Assembly: GCA_025965895.1 (NCBI GenBank)
Contig: JAOPWC010000036.1
Span: 1 to 42,468 of the forward strand
Length of the DNA stretch: 42,468 nucleotides
Direction: 5' to 3'
Source: Mycobacterium sp.
GTDB taxonomy: Bacteria > Actinomycetota > Actinomycetes > Mycobacteriales > Mycobacteriaceae
Shown here: positions 11,296 to 19,773 of the stretch, piece by piece
Numbering within the stretch: the first letter of the stretch is position 1
How the letters are laid out: each line of letters starts with the position of its first letter
Position numbers and translations under genes: made by a program
Notes under the pieces: model-generated
What the model saw: the letters and a program-made list of their open reading frames with translations, nothing else
Database searches by the model: none
What the model was told of the DNA's origin: nothing

Positions 11296-11709
11296 TCATG
11301 CGACCCAGGCCGACCACCGCCGCACCTGGACCGTGACGACCGGGCCGTCCAGTGCCACCCGCTCGTATTGAGGGTATTTGCGGCGCAGCAGGTAATACCC
11401 GGTGCCCATCTCCTCGCCGCCGTAGTGCACCGCCGCCACCCCGTCCGCCCGCACCCACCACAGCTGCGTCCAATCATCGGCGTAGTGGTCGACGAGCAGG
11501 CACACCCCAGGATTGGCCTCGATGTTGGCCAGGCGACGCAGCCGCTTCGTCGACTTCCTCTTCGCGTCCACGGCCGTGTACACGACGTCGTCGAAAAGCG
11601 CGAAGACGACGGGGACCAGATGTGGTGCTCCGGCCGGCGAGACCGTGGCGAGTTGCGCCACCGGCGCCTGCGCGAACCTGGCTTTCACCTCGAAATCGCC
11701 CATGGTCAT
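11296..11709 (-). CDS. PPOX-class F420-dependent oxidoreductase (TIGR03668-like)
   Basis: A 137-residue split beta-barrel protein. [22 protein letters not shown] (about 20-41) and [33 protein letters not shown] (about 44-76) are typical of the F420-binding pyridoxamine-oxidase-like family of actinobacteria related to Rv1155. Members reduce or bind small substrates with the deazaflavin cofactor F420; the substrate here is unknown. Its ATG lies six bases downstream of the SDR gene's stop on the same strand, so it is probably the last gene of the dehydrogenase operon. Confidence 0.85.
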   Translation of the reverse strand: MTMGDFEVKARFAQAPVAQLATVSPAGAPHLVPVVFALFDDVVYTAVDAKRKSTKRLRRLANIEANPGVCLLVDHYADDWTQLWWVRADGVAAVHYGGEEMGTGYYLLRRKYPQYERVALDGPVVTVQVRRWSAWVA

Positions 11710-11715
11710 CCTCCA

Positions 11716-12468
11716 CTACCGCGGAATCAGGCCGCCGTCGAGGGTGACGACCTTGTTGGTCAGGTAGCCGTTGGACAGCATTGCCACCGCCATGTCAGCC
11801 ACCTCATCCGGATGACCGAGCCGGCCGACCGGGATCGGCAGCGGAGCCCCGCCGTCGGGCGCCCTGGGCAGCATGCGGGTTTCCCCGATCAGCGCCGGCG
11901 CGAGCGCGTTGACGGTGACACCGTCGGCAGCGACGCGCGGTGCGAGGTGGTGGGTCAGACCGTGCAACCCCGCCTTGCCCGCCGCGTAATGCGCGCCGAC
12001 GACACCGCCGTTGAGCGCGGCGACCGAAGACATGAAAAGCACACGCCCGAACCGTCTTTCGACCATCCCGGGCAGCACCCGCTGGGCCAGCAGGAACGGC
12101 GTGGTCAGGTTCACCGTGAGCGTCTTGTTCCACAATTCGAGATCGATGTCTTCCCAATTCGTCTGCTTCGCGCTTCCCGCGTTGGCCACCAGGATGTCGA
12201 CACCGCCGAACTCCCGCTCGGCGCGTTCGACGAGTTGGGCGGGCGTGGCGGGATCAGCGAGATCCGCTCCGGCCAATGCCACCCGCCGGTCAAGGCCCCG
12301 GGCATAGCGCGCCACCTCTTCCGCATCGTCGCGGTGTTGTCGGTAGGTCAGGAACAGGTCGACACCGGCGTCTGCCAGCCGCCGCGCGATGGCCTTGCCG
12401 ATTCCCCCGGAGGCGCCGGTGAGCAATGCGACGCGGCCGTCCAACGGGGAGTGGCGCGCGAGGGTCAT
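11716..12468 (-). CDS. Short-chain dehydrogenase/reductase
   Basis: A 250-residue classical SDR. It has the cofactor motif TGASGGIG (17-24), NAG (96-98), and the catalytic set S148, Y161, K165 in the YAAGK context, with the C-terminus LDGGLIPR. The residue after beta-2 is not a clear aspartate (TYRQHRDD), which hints at NADP(H). The substrate is unknown. Its ATG overlaps the stop of the alcohol dehydrogenase gene in an ATGA arrangement, so translation is probably coupled. The shared operon suggests sequential oxidation and reduction of an alcohol or keto substrate, though this is inference. Confidence 0.88.
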   Translation of the reverse strand: MTLARHSPLDGRVALLTGASGGIGKAIARRLADAGVDLFLTYRQHRDDAEEVARYARGLDRRVALAGADLADPATPAQLVERAEREFGGVDILVANAGSAKQTNWEDIDLELWNKTLTVNLTTPFLLAQRVLPGMVERRFGRVLFMSSVAALNGGVVGAHYAAGKAGLHGLTHHLAPRVAADGVTVNALAPALIGETRMLPRAPDGGAPLPIPVGRLGHPDEVADMAVAMLSNGYLTNKVVTLDGGLIPR

Positions 12469-13508
12469 GGCCTAACCAGAATCCGGATCGGGTTGCCGTC
12501 CTGCTTCTCGAGCTTCTCGATCCCAACGGCGACGTCGTCAAGCGCAACGATGTCGCTGATTGAGCGGGACAAGTCCAGTCGGCCCCGCGACACCAGCGTG
12601 GCCAGTGTTCCGATGTCGACGTTCTTGTACCCGAGATGGCCGAGCACCTGCTTCTGGGTCAGCGCGAACATCGATGTGGGCCCGACCGTCGGCGACTCCG
12701 CGCTCATCCCGACGCCGACAAGCCGGCCGCCCACGGTCAGACAGTCGAGCGCCTGCTCGAACGTCGCCTTCAGCCCCACGGCGTCGAACGCGACGTCGAG
12801 CTTGCGGCCACCGGTGATCTCGGCGATATTGTCCTTCAGTCCCTCGTCGCGCGAGTCGAACGCATAATCGGCGCCGAGATCGAGGGCGCGGTCGAGGACG
12901 GCGGGGTTGACGTCCACGGCGACCACCGGAACGGCGCCGACCAGCCGGGCGACCTGGACGATGTGCGTGCCGATGCCGCCGACACCCCACACCCCGACAG
13001 ATTCACCGACAGCCACTCGGCCGGTGCGCACGACCGCGCCGAACGGCGTCGACACGGCGTCGGCCAGTATCGCGGCCTGCTCCAGCGGTACGTTCTCGGG
13101 GACCCTCGTCAAACCCGCCGCCTGCGCCACCGTGTACTCCGCCCACGCACCGTCGTACGCGAACGCCATCAGTCGCACCCGCAGGCAGTTCGCCACGTCA
13201 CCGCGGCGACAGTTGGGGCACAGCGAACACGGCCGGCCCGCGGCCACGACCACCCGATCGCCTTCGGCCCAGCCGGTGACCTCGGGCCCCAGCGCCGCGA
13301 TCGTGCCCGACGCCTCGTGGCCCTGCGTCACCACTGGCACCTGCGCGGGGAAGGTGCCGTTGATCAGGCTCAGGTCGGAGTGGCAGACGCCGCAGTACGC
13401 GACCCGCACCAGAGCTTCGCCGGGACCCGGCTCGGGAACCGGAACATTTTCCACCACAACCTTTTTGGTGTCAGCGTAGAAACGCTCGGCCCGCATGGTC
13501 GTTGCCAT
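12465..13508 (-). CDS. Zinc-dependent alcohol dehydrogenase
   Basis: A 347-residue MDR-family enzyme. Catalytic zinc ligands are C39 (YCGVCHSDL) and H64-E65 (TQGHEASG). Structural zinc is held by C94, C97, C100 and C108 (CSLCPNCRRGDVANC). The nucleotide-binding motif is WGVGGIGTHIVQVARLVGA, with an acidic residue after beta-2 (VDVNP), pointing to NAD. It should oxidise a primary or secondary alcohol in the cytoplasm. The start is set at the ATG reading MATTMRAERF, which is preceded by AAGGGGAAGC; the frame extends further upstream, but that part is antisense to the SRPBCC gene. First gene of the three-gene minus-strand operon with the SDR and the F420-type enzyme. Confidence 0.9.
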   Translation of the reverse strand: MATTMRAERFYADTKKVVVENVPVPEPGPGEALVRVAYCGVCHSDLSLINGTFPAQVPVVTQGHEASGTIAALGPEVTGWAEGDRVVVAAGRPCSLCPNCRRGDVANCLRVRLMAFAYDGAWAEYTVAQAAGLTRVPENVPLEQAAILADAVSTPFGAVVRTGRVAVGESVGVWGVGGIGTHIVQVARLVGAVPVVAVDVNPAVLDRALDLGADYAFDSRDEGLKDNIAEITGGRKLDVAFDAVGLKATFEQALDCLTVGGRLVGVGMSAESPTVGPTSMFALTQKQVLGHLGYKNVDIGTLATLVSRGRLDLSRSISDIVALDDVAVGIEKLEKQDGNPIRILVRP

Positions 13509-13567
13509 GAAGCTTCCCCTTCCTCGCGGTCCCGATCCAACGTACGCCGGGAACGGATGGGGGGCGT

Positions 13568-13573
13568 TAGCAT
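13568..13573 (+). promoter_or_regulatory. Candidate -10 box for leaderless SRPBCC mRNA
   Basis: TAGCAT ends six bases before the ATG at 13580, so transcription would begin at or beside the start codon. No ribosome-binding site is present. No convincing -35 box was found. Confidence 0.4.
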
Positions 13574-13579
13574 CTGCCC

Positions 13580-14071
13580 ATGAGCCAGCCGCTTGTCGTC
13601 GAGCAGTCCCGAGCAATTCCCGTGGACGTCGAGGGCGCCTTCGACGGCACCTTGCCCATGCCCCTTCAGACGCTGTTCCGGCGGTGGTACGGGCCGATCC
13701 CACCGATCAAGAACGTGTTGAACCAGACCGGCGAGTGGTCCGCCGTCGGGCGGACCCGCACGGTCGTGCTGGCCGGCGGCGGCACCATGCGCGAAGAGCT
13801 CACCGCGGTCGACCCCCCGCGGTCGTTCGGCTACACCCTGACCGACATCACGGGCCCGACGTCGCCGTTGGTCAGGCGCGTGGACGGCGAGTGGGTGTTC
13901 GGTCCCGCAGGCACCGGCACCACGGTCAGCTGGCGCTGGGTGATCCATCCGCGGTCCCCTCTGGGTGCGCCGGCGCTTCCCGTCTTCGGCCGGCTATGGC
14001 GGGGCTATGCGCGCCAGGCGCTGGAAGAACTCTCCAACTACCTGCTAACCCGATCAACAGAGCGGCAATGA
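13580..14071 (+). CDS. SRPBCC (START-like) family protein
   Basis: A 163-residue protein with the START/polyketide-cyclase-like fold. SRAIPVDVEGAFDGTLPMPL near the start, EWSAVGRTRTVVLAGGGTMREEL in the middle, and a long C-terminal helix (YARQALEELSNYLL) lining the pocket are the usual marks. The family binds hydrophobic ligands; no ligand can be named. It diverges from the alcohol dehydrogenase operon across 71 bases. The missing ribosome site and close -10 box suggest a leaderless mRNA. Confidence 0.8.
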   Translation: MSQPLVVEQSRAIPVDVEGAFDGTLPMPLQTLFRRWYGPIPPIKNVLNQTGEWSAVGRTRTVVLAGGGTMREELTAVDPPRSFGYTLTDITGPTSPLVRRVDGEWVFGPAGTGTTVSWRWVIHPRSPLGAPALPVFGRLWRGYARQALEELSNYLLTRSTERQ

Positions 14072-14078
14072 TCTCGCC

Positions 14079-15173
14079 GTGGACAACGAGGCGTCCCACA
14101 AGGCACCGCCACGCCCGGCCGATCTGCGCCGGTGGCGCCGGCATTTGGCCGACGAACGAGCGGAGGCGGCCATCTACCGGGATCTGGCTCAACGCCGGAC
14201 CGGAGAAGAGCGGCAGATCCTGCTCGCGCTGGCCGCCGCCGAGAGCCGCCACGAGCAACACTGGCTGAACCTGCTGGGCGATCAGGTCGGCAAGCCCCGG
14301 CGAAGTGATCTGCAAACCCGCCTTCTGGGCTTCCTCGCGCGCCATTTCGGCTCGGTCTTCGTCCTCGCGCTCGCCCAACGCGCGGAAGGGCGGTCCCCCT
14401 ACGAGGTCGACCACGACGCCACCCCCACCATGGCCGCTGACGAGCGCATACACGAAGAGGTCGTGCGCGCGCTGGCCACGCAGGGTCGCAACCGGCTTTC
14501 CGGCACTTTCCGTGCCGCGGTGTTCGGCGCCAACGACGGGCTGGTCAGCAACCTCGCGCTCGTCCTCGGTATCAGCGCCAGCGGCGTGCCCAACCACACC
14601 GTGCTCCTCACCGGCCTGGCCGGGCTGCTGGCGGGCGCGCTCTCGATGGGCGCCGGCGAGTACGTGTCGGTGCGGTCGCAACGCGAGTTGCTGGAGGCCT
14701 CCACTCCGAGCCCGCAAGCCGGCACCGCGCTGCCCCAGCTCGACGTCGACGCCAACGAACTGGCGCTGGTCTACCGCGCTCGCGGCATGAGCGAATCCGA
14801 GGCGGCTGTCCACGCCGCAGAGGTGTTGCAAAACCACAACCTGGGTATCTCGGCGGGGGCGGCCGCCTCCGGCACCGAGAGCCATGAAGCCATCGGCACC
14901 GGACTGCGGGCCGGGGTCTCGAGCTTCTGCTTCTTCGCATCGGGTGCTCTCGTGCCTGTCCTGCCGTACCTGGTCGGTCTGCAAGGCGTTGTTGCGCAAA
15001 TTATGGCCGCGTTGCTGGTCGGTGTCGCGCTGTTGAGCACCGGCGTCATCGTCGGGCTGCTCTCCGGCGGATCCCCTTTGCGCCGGGCGGCACGGCAACT
15101 TCTGATCGGTTATGGTGCCGCCGCGATCACGTATTTGTTGGGGCTGCTTTTCGGCGCCGGCGCATTTGCTTGA
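14079..15173 (+). CDS. Ferritin-like domain fused to VIT1/CCC1 iron/manganese transporter
   Basis: 364 residues in two parts. The N-terminal part (about 15-90) is a rubrerythrin-like helical pair with carboxylates in LADERAEAAIYRDLA and AAAESRHEQHW (E-x-x-H). The C-terminal part (about 140-360) is a VIT1/CCC1 membrane transporter: FRAAVFGANDGLVSNLALVLGISA, SMGAGEYVSVRSQREL, and further helices ending LLGLLFGAGAFA. Family members export or sequester Fe2+/Mn2+, and the ferritin-like part is thought to bind iron at the cytosolic face. The GTG start follows the SRPBCC stop by seven bases, so the two are probably co-transcribed. Confidence 0.88.
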   Translation: MDNEASHKAPPRPADLRRWRRHLADERAEAAIYRDLAQRRTGEERQILLALAAAESRHEQHWLNLLGDQVGKPRRSDLQTRLLGFLARHFGSVFVLALAQRAEGRSPYEVDHDATPTMAADERIHEEVVRALATQGRNRLSGTFRAAVFGANDGLVSNLALVLGISASGVPNHTVLLTGLAGLLAGALSMGAGEYVSVRSQRELLEASTPSPQAGTALPQLDVDANELALVYRARGMSESEAAVHAAEVLQNHNLGISAGAAASGTESHEAIGTGLRAGVSSFCFFASGALVPVLPYLVGLQGVVAQIMAALLVGVALLSTGVIVGLLSGGSPLRRAARQLLIGYGAAAITYLLGLLFGAGAFA

Positions 15174-15340
15174 CAGTATTCGGAATTAAGACCGAACAGC
15201 ACGAATTCGCGGACCCGGCGGTTGCCTGGCCGTGGTCGGAGACGTGTCGGCAGTTCGCAATTCGGCCAAATCAAAGCAAGCTGTAGTCGATTTGATCCGA
15301 TTGGGAGCCTAGAGACCGATCGATCAACGGCGACATACTA

Positions 15341-16174
15341 ATGGCGGCGTGTTCGCATACTGAGACCCGAATACGCAAATCTGTGTCAGCTGCGGCAACG
15401 CCGTTGGCGGGCTGGCCGATGGATGGGACGACGATGAATTTCCCCCAGCTGGACGCGACGAGGCTTTCCGATTCCCTCGACAAAGGACTCAGCTGGTGGG
15501 ATCCGGATACCGAGTGCACGATCGTGGTGGCAGAACCGTCGGCAGACACCGAACTCTGGACGGAATACCTCGACGGCGCGCTGCGCAGCTATCGCAAGCA
15601 CGGCGTCGAATCTGCGTTGGACATCGACGCGATACGCGGCGGCCATGGCACCAGCGTGTTCTTCGCTGCGGTCGACGACGCCGGCCGCGTGGTCGGAGGG
15701 GTGCGCGGGAAGGGGCCGTTGGGGTCGGCCGATGATTCTCATGCGGTGGCCGAATGGGCCGGACGCCCCGGCGAGCGGGCGGTCCGCAAGATGATCACCG
15801 ATCGGCTCCCGTTCGGCGTGGTCGAAATGAAGTCAGCCTGGGTGACCGACGACCCAGGTCTCAACGGTGCGCTGACAAACACCCTCGCGCGGACCGCATT
15901 CCCCACAATGGCACTGCTGGACTGCCAATTCGTGATGGCCACGGCGGCCGCGCACGTGCTGGACCGCTGGCGATCGTCGGGAGGAGTGGTCGTTTCCCGG
16001 ATCCCGGCGACGCCTTACCCCGATGAGCGGTACCGAACGAAGATGATGTGGTGGGATCGACTGACGTTCGCCAACCACGCGGAGCCCAAACAACTTTCGA
16101 AGGTTTTGGCGGAGATGAGGGCATTGACGCAGTCTCCCCACGGAACGGCTCAGCTCGGTGACCGACCCGGATGA
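15341..16174 (+). CDS. Hypothetical protein, possible GNAT/N-acyl-synthase-like fold
   Basis: Up to 277 residues, not firmly recognised. The segment YRKHGVESALDIDAIRGGHG..FFAAVDDAGRVVGGVRGKGP (about 85-130) has the strand-turn-strand feel of an acyltransferase fold, with a later motif MITDRLPFGVVEMKSAWV and a C-terminal aromatic motif KMMWWDRLTF. No cofactor motif (Q/RxxGxG/A) is clear, so the fold is a suggestion only. The N-terminal 31 residues may be untranslated, since an ATG at 15434 (MNFPQLDATR) begins the conserved-looking part. It converges on the lsr2 gene with six bases between stops. Confidence 0.55.
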   Translation: MAACSHTETRIRKSVSAAATPLAGWPMDGTTMNFPQLDATRLSDSLDKGLSWWDPDTECTIVVAEPSADTELWTEYLDGALRSYRKHGVESALDIDAIRGGHGTSVFFAAVDDAGRVVGGVRGKGPLGSADDSHAVAEWAGRPGERAVRKMITDRLPFGVVEMKSAWVTDDPGLNGALTNTLARTAFPTMALLDCQFVMATAAAHVLDRWRSSGGVVVSRIPATPYPDERYRTKMMWWDRLTFANHAEPKQLSKVLAEMRALTQSPHGTAQLGDRPG

Positions 16175-16180
16175 AACCGG

Positions 16181-16507
16181 TTAGGCGTTATTGAACGCGT
16201 CGATGATGGAACGTGGGATTCGGCCCCGGTCCGAGACCGCGTGTCCGTTGCGACGCGCCCACTCCCGGATGACGGCGCTGCCCTCGGTTTCGCGTGCCAG
16301 ACCGGACCGGGAGGATCTGCGCTGGCGGCCCGCGATGCGACGACTCGCGTGGATCCACGCCTTGAGATCGCTGCGCAACTTGTCGGCATGCTGAGCTGTG
16401 AGGTCGATCTCGTAGCTGACGTCGTCGAGTTCGAAGCGCACGGTCTCCTCCGCCGGCGACTTACCGTCGAGGTCGTCGACCAACGTCACGGTCACTTTCT
16501 TCACCAT
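16181..16507 (-). CDS. Lsr2-family nucleoid-associated protein
   Basis: A 108-residue DNA-bridging protein. The N-terminal oligomerisation domain reads [34 protein letters not shown]. After a basic linker ([13 protein letters not shown]), the C-terminal domain carries [21 protein letters not shown], including the RGR AT-hook-like loop that inserts into the minor groove of AT-rich DNA. Lsr2 silences horizontally acquired genes in mycobacteria. Length and motifs match functional members. GGGAAGCGCCGAAG precedes the ATG. It cannot be told from the window whether this is the main chromosomal copy or a paralogue; the neighbours do not look like the usual lsr2-clpC context. Confidence 0.92.
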   Translation of the reverse strand: MVKKVTVTLVDDLDGKSPAEETVRFELDDVSYEIDLTAQHADKLRSDLKAWIHASRRIAGRQRRSSRSGLARETEGSAVIREWARRNGHAVSDRGRIPRSIIDAFNNA

Positions 16508-16532
16508 CTTCGGCGCTTCCCTCTCTTATCCC

Positions 16533-17504
16533 TTAAAAGCCGCCGGCCCAGCCGGTCGGGACGCTGCGGCACCACGCCGCCGAACCGACCCGTTGAGAAC
16601 GCAGTTGCCGGGCCAGCGGCGGTGACGTGGCCGCGAACCGGCTAGCGACCGGAGGGCGGCCCAGAAGTTCCACTCGACCGAATCGGCTGGCTGTCTTGCT
16701 GACAACGCAGACCTCCACGGAGGCTTCCCGTGGCAGATCATCTGCGACGGCGTCACCGGCGGGCTGTCGAGCCGAAGTCAACACCACACCGTGGCGTGCG
16801 TGGACGGCACAGGTCCCCTGTGGTGTCGTCACCACGGCCCCGACAATCTGGCCCTCCTCGAACACGAGACGGTCAAGAGGGCTGGGGGCGCCTACGTCGA
16901 TGCCGCGGTCGCGGGCCTCGGCAACCAGCCAATCGGCCAACCGGTCGGCGAAAAACGGCCCGGTGACGTCGGTGTCGTCGGGCAGGGAGCCCACAATCGC
17001 CGCCTCGAACGTCTCCCCGGCGTTGGGGCGCATCGTGGTCATGTTGCGATCGGTCACCCGGCTGTAGAGAACGCCGTGTGCTGCCGTGGCGCAGCAGGCG
17101 GCCCAGTCTCTGAGTTGCGCGCCGACAAATGGTTCGACGACCCGGCGCCGATCCCGGCAACCCACAGCGGCCGGCGCCTTACCGTCGATGATGCGGACCG
17201 GCACCTCGGCGTTGTGCACGGCGGATGACGCCGACCCGATGCCTACGGTCAGGGCATCGAGGTATTCGTTGGTCTCGTCGTCGCAGACCTCGACCCCGAA
17301 ACGGTCGGGCGGCCGTTGCCCAAGGCTCGGCGATTGGGCCACAAAGACACTCTGACCAGCATCGACGGCCACAATCGCGGTTGCCAGCCCGCCGGCACCT
17401 GATCCGACACAGACAACATCGACCACATCATCCCACTGCATAGCCGAATCCCACTGCATAGCCGAACTCCCAACGTTTGAAGGAGCCATTCGAATCGCGT
17501 TCAT
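16533..17504 (-). CDS. FAD-binding protein, shortened 3-ketosteroid-dehydrogenase-like
   Basis: About 323 residues. WDDVVDVVCVGSGAGGLATAI near residue 30 is a clear FAD-binding beta-alpha-beta motif of the FAD_binding_2/ketosteroid dehydrogenase type. ATTPQG-like and FEEGQIVGAVVTTPQGT follow in the second half. Typical members have 480-560 residues and end with a second FAD motif (GNxxA/GGLxxN) that is absent here, so the enzyme is either a short subfamily or C-terminally truncated; the last 50 residues (SRFAATSPPLARQLRSQRVG...) look unlike the family. An in-frame 18-base duplication gives SAMQWDSAMQWD before the motif. The ATG at 17504 has GGTGAAGAA just ahead. Confidence 0.6.
   Translation of the reverse strand: MNAIRMAPSNVGSSAMQWDSAMQWDDVVDVVCVGSGAGGLATAIVAVDAGQSVFVAQSPSLGQRPPDRFGVEVCDDETNEYLDALTVGIGSASSAVHNAEVPVRIIDGKAPAAVGCRDRRRVVEPFVGAQLRDWAACCATAAHGVLYSRVTDRNMTTMRPNAGETFEAAIVGSLPDDTDVTGPFFADRLADWLVAEARDRGIDVGAPSPLDRLVFEEGQIVGAVVTTPQGTCAVHARHGVVLTSARQPAGDAVADDLPREASVEVCVVSKTASRFGRVELLGRPPVASRFAATSPPLARQLRSQRVGSAAWCRSVPTGWAGGF
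17431..17466. repeat. 18-bp in-frame tandem duplication
   Basis: TCCCACTGCATAGCCGAA occurs at 17431-17448 and again at 17449-17466, two perfect copies inside the FAD-protein gene. It adds six residues (SAMQWD) directly before the cofactor motif without breaking the frame. Confidence 0.9.
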
Positions 17505-17594
17505 TTCTTCACCGTCGCGCCCAGCCCTGCGGCGTCGCGGCGCGGCTTCGAGTTGCCTGGACGACAAACCGAAAGACCGCACGAAGCGGTACTT

Positions 17595-17618
17595 TACATA
17601 CTTTTCGGATGGTATGCA
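17595..17618. promoter_or_regulatory. Inverted repeat, candidate operator for the adjacent TetR regulators
   Basis: CATAC (17597-17601) and GTATG (17612-17616) form an inverted repeat with ten bases between the arms; the base pair two outside also matches. It lies in the 390-base spacer between the FAD-protein gene and the first TetR gene, in locally AT-rich sequence. Arms of this kind are reminiscent of sites bound by gamma-butyrolactone receptor homologues, but binding is an inference. Confidence 0.35.
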
Positions 17619-17890
17619 CCGAATCATAAGACTTAGAGTATTGAGCTGGATGGCTACCGGAAGGGCCCGAAGATAGGCCCGCGAGAGGTGGAGGTGCGTT
17701 AAATAGACTCCAGCTTGACCGGCGAACGAACGGTGACAATCGCACCCAGGGGTGGCGCGCCATCCTTCTCCCCTTCATCCTCCTCTTCGGCGGCGTGCCG
17801 TCGGTTATGTCTTTGCTCCTGGCCTGTGGATGGCACAATTGAGCGGCGAAGCGCCACCCACCGAACCCCCTTACCTGCCGTCTGGGGCAT

Positions 17891-18592
17891 ATGTCCGGAT
17901 TTCGAGGTCCCCACGTGACCGACGTAAACGAGACACCGGCCGACTCCACGCGACAACAGCTTCTGCGGGCGGCCTGCCACCAGTTCGCACACCGGTCATA
18001 CAGCCAAGTGAACCTGGACGACATCCTCGCCGATGCGCACGTCACCAAGGGCGCGATGTACTTCCATTTCCGCTCCAAGCATGCGCTGGCATTGGCGGTC
18101 GTCGACCTCCAGGCCCAGGGGACGCGCTCGGCGGTCAACGACCTCCTGGCCCGCAGGCTCTCGGGCCTGGAGTCCCTCGTCGACATCGCATATCTGATCG
18201 CCTTCGAAGATGTCACCGATGAGGTCGCCCGGGCCGGGCTTCATCTCCTCGAGTCAATCGGCCGCACGGACGGGTTGCGGGCCAATCTGCTTCGTGAATG
18301 GGTGAAGGCGTTCGCTGTCGTCGTGCAACGCGCGATCGCCGAGGGCGACGTGATCGATCAACGTGATCCGATGGACATCAGCCAAATGCTGCTTTCGCTG
18401 TACGCCGGAATTCGCCAGATCGGCGACCTCGACAAGCCGGACCAGTACTTCGACGACTTGGAGAAGGCATGGATGTTGGCGTTGCCCGGCTTCGCGAATC
18501 CGGACCGGATCAACTACCTCACTCAGTTCATCAGGCGACGGACAACGTTGGCCAAGGCCAAGGCGCGCGCTGTTATGGTTGACCCGGCCTGA
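17891..18592 (+). CDS. TetR/AcrR-family transcriptional regulator (ScbR/CprB-like region)
   Basis: Up to 233 residues. The N-terminal helix-turn-helix domain reads RQQLLRAACHQFAHRSYSQVNLDDILADAHVTKGAMYFHFRSKHALA (about 20-66). The VTKGAMYFHF recognition helix and the following ALAVVDLQ are typical of regulators related to gamma-butyrolactone receptors. The C-terminal ligand domain is long (about 160 residues). A GTG at 17915 with GAGG ahead (VTDVNETPADST) is a plausible alternative start. It is followed 52 bases later by a second TetR gene on the same strand, so the two may be co-transcribed. Confidence 0.85.
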   Translation: MSGFRGPHVTDVNETPADSTRQQLLRAACHQFAHRSYSQVNLDDILADAHVTKGAMYFHFRSKHALALAVVDLQAQGTRSAVNDLLARRLSGLESLVDIAYLIAFEDVTDEVARAGLHLLESIGRTDGLRANLLREWVKAFAVVVQRAIAEGDVIDQRDPMDISQMLLSLYAGIRQIGDLDKPDQYFDDLEKAWMLALPGFANPDRINYLTQFIRRRTTLAKAKARAVMVDPA

Positions 18593-18644
18593 CGACACGC
18601 GGGCCCGCGGCGGACGTTGGCGAACACCGGAGGTGCCGGAGGGG

Positions 18645-19307
18645 ATGGTGCGCCAAGCCCGTTCCGAGGCGACGCGTCAGAAGATCATCGACGCTGCGGT
18701 GGAACTTTTCAGCGGCGTGGGCTACCCAGACACCGGTCTCGCCGAGATCATCGAGCGTGCACAGATGACAAAGGGTGCGCTTTACTACCACTTCGATTCG
18801 AAAGAAGCGCTGGCTGTCGCCATTGTGGAAGAGGGCGCTGCCGAGGTGCTGAACGCGTTCAGGGGAGTGACCGAATCCGCGACGCCGGCTCTGGAGTCGA
18901 TGATCCACGGCAGCTTCGTCGTCGCACAGCTGATCTCCCGCAGCAAGGTCGCCGCGACCGCGGTCCAACTCAGCCGTGCGCTCGGCGACTTCAGCGAAGC
19001 CGCGTCCCGGGCCTACGAGGGTTGGCTGGGCGCAATGATCACGACGGCCCGACGCGCGGGCGACGAGGGCGACCTCCGCGAAGCCCTCGACCCTTACGCG
19101 GTCGGGGAGGCGGTCAGCGCGGCAATGCTCGGTTCGGAACTGATATCAAATGCGATATCGGGCGGCCACGACCTGCCGAGCCGGCTGGCGAGAACATGGC
19201 AGATCCTGCTACCCGCCGTCGCGAACGAAGAATCGCTCCCGTACTTCCGCGAATTCCTGGCGCGCGAGTCGCTGCGTCATCTGCAGCCCGCGCTCACGAT
19301 CGAGTGA
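18645..19307 (+). CDS. TetR-family regulator, gamma-butyrolactone-receptor-like
   Basis: A 220-residue regulator. The DNA-binding domain RSEATRQKIIDAAVELFSGVGYPDTGLAEIIERAQMTKGALYYHFDSKEALAVAIVEEG is very close in pattern to the ScbR/CprB/ArpA receptors of Streptomyces, including TKGALYYHFDSKEALA. The C-terminal part contains EAVSAAMLGSELISNA and ends RESLRHLQPALTIE. In streptomycetes such proteins sense butyrolactone signals and repress secondary metabolism; the ligand here is unknown. The ATG at 18645 is set by the start of the conserved region and the GGAGG-type stretch ahead. It converges on the PAS gene with 13 bases between stops. Confidence 0.87.
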   Translation: MVRQARSEATRQKIIDAAVELFSGVGYPDTGLAEIIERAQMTKGALYYHFDSKEALAVAIVEEGAAEVLNAFRGVTESATPALESMIHGSFVVAQLISRSKVAATAVQLSRALGDFSEAASRAYEGWLGAMITTARRAGDEGDLREALDPYAVGEAVSAAMLGSELISNAISGGHDLPSRLARTWQILLPAVANEESLPYFREFLARESLRHLQPALTIE

Positions 19308-19320
19308 TACCCGTGACGGA

Positions 19321-19773
19321 CTACAGTTCGTCAACCCACAACTGCTCGGTCAAGTCCTGGAACGTCGCGAGTGCGACCGGGTCGTCACCGCGCATCAGCA
19401 CCGACTTACTCATCCTGGCCCGGACGGTCGATCCGTCCATATGCAGCAATTCGACAATGAGGTCGGCATGAGCGCGCACGACCGAGACCGCTGATTCATC
19501 AACGGGCATTGTGTGGAATATCTGCTCGAACTTCAGCGAGAGAACCGTTTCGGGGTCGTAGCCCAGCATCTCAGCAAACGCCCGGTTGACGAACAGGATC
19601 ACGCCGTCATGGGCGATGGCCACCACCGGAACCGGGATCCGCTCGAGAACCACAAGCGCCGGCAACTCCCGCAACACGGTCATCGGCGGTTGTGTCGCCT
19701 GCCGGTCTCGTCGCCGCTCCACCTTGACAGTATTGCCGGTTCTTTTGGCGGTTGCCATCGAATCTGCAGACAT
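19321..19773 (-). CDS. Single PAS-domain protein
   Basis: A 150-residue protein with one PAS domain. LERIPVPVVAIAHDGVILFVNRAFAEMLGYDPE (about 43-75) is the sensor core, and VLMRGDDPVALATFQDLTEQ ends the fold. There is no kinase, cyclase or DNA-binding domain attached, so it would have to signal by partner binding. No heme ligand is obvious. The first 30 residues are basic and look disordered. ATGs at 19773 and 19758 are both possible starts. The 385 bases upstream hold no gene. Confidence 0.75.
   Translation of the reverse strand: MSADSMATAKRTGNTVKVERRRDRQATQPPMTVLRELPALVVLERIPVPVVAIAHDGVILFVNRAFAEMLGYDPETVLSLKFEQIFHTMPVDESAVSVVRAHADLIVELLHMDGSTVRARMSKSVLMRGDDPVALATFQDLTEQLWVDEL

Noticed and set aside
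17509..18216. 235-residue minus-strand open frame opposite the first TetR gene
   Set aside because: Antisense to a clear TetR reading frame and without family features.
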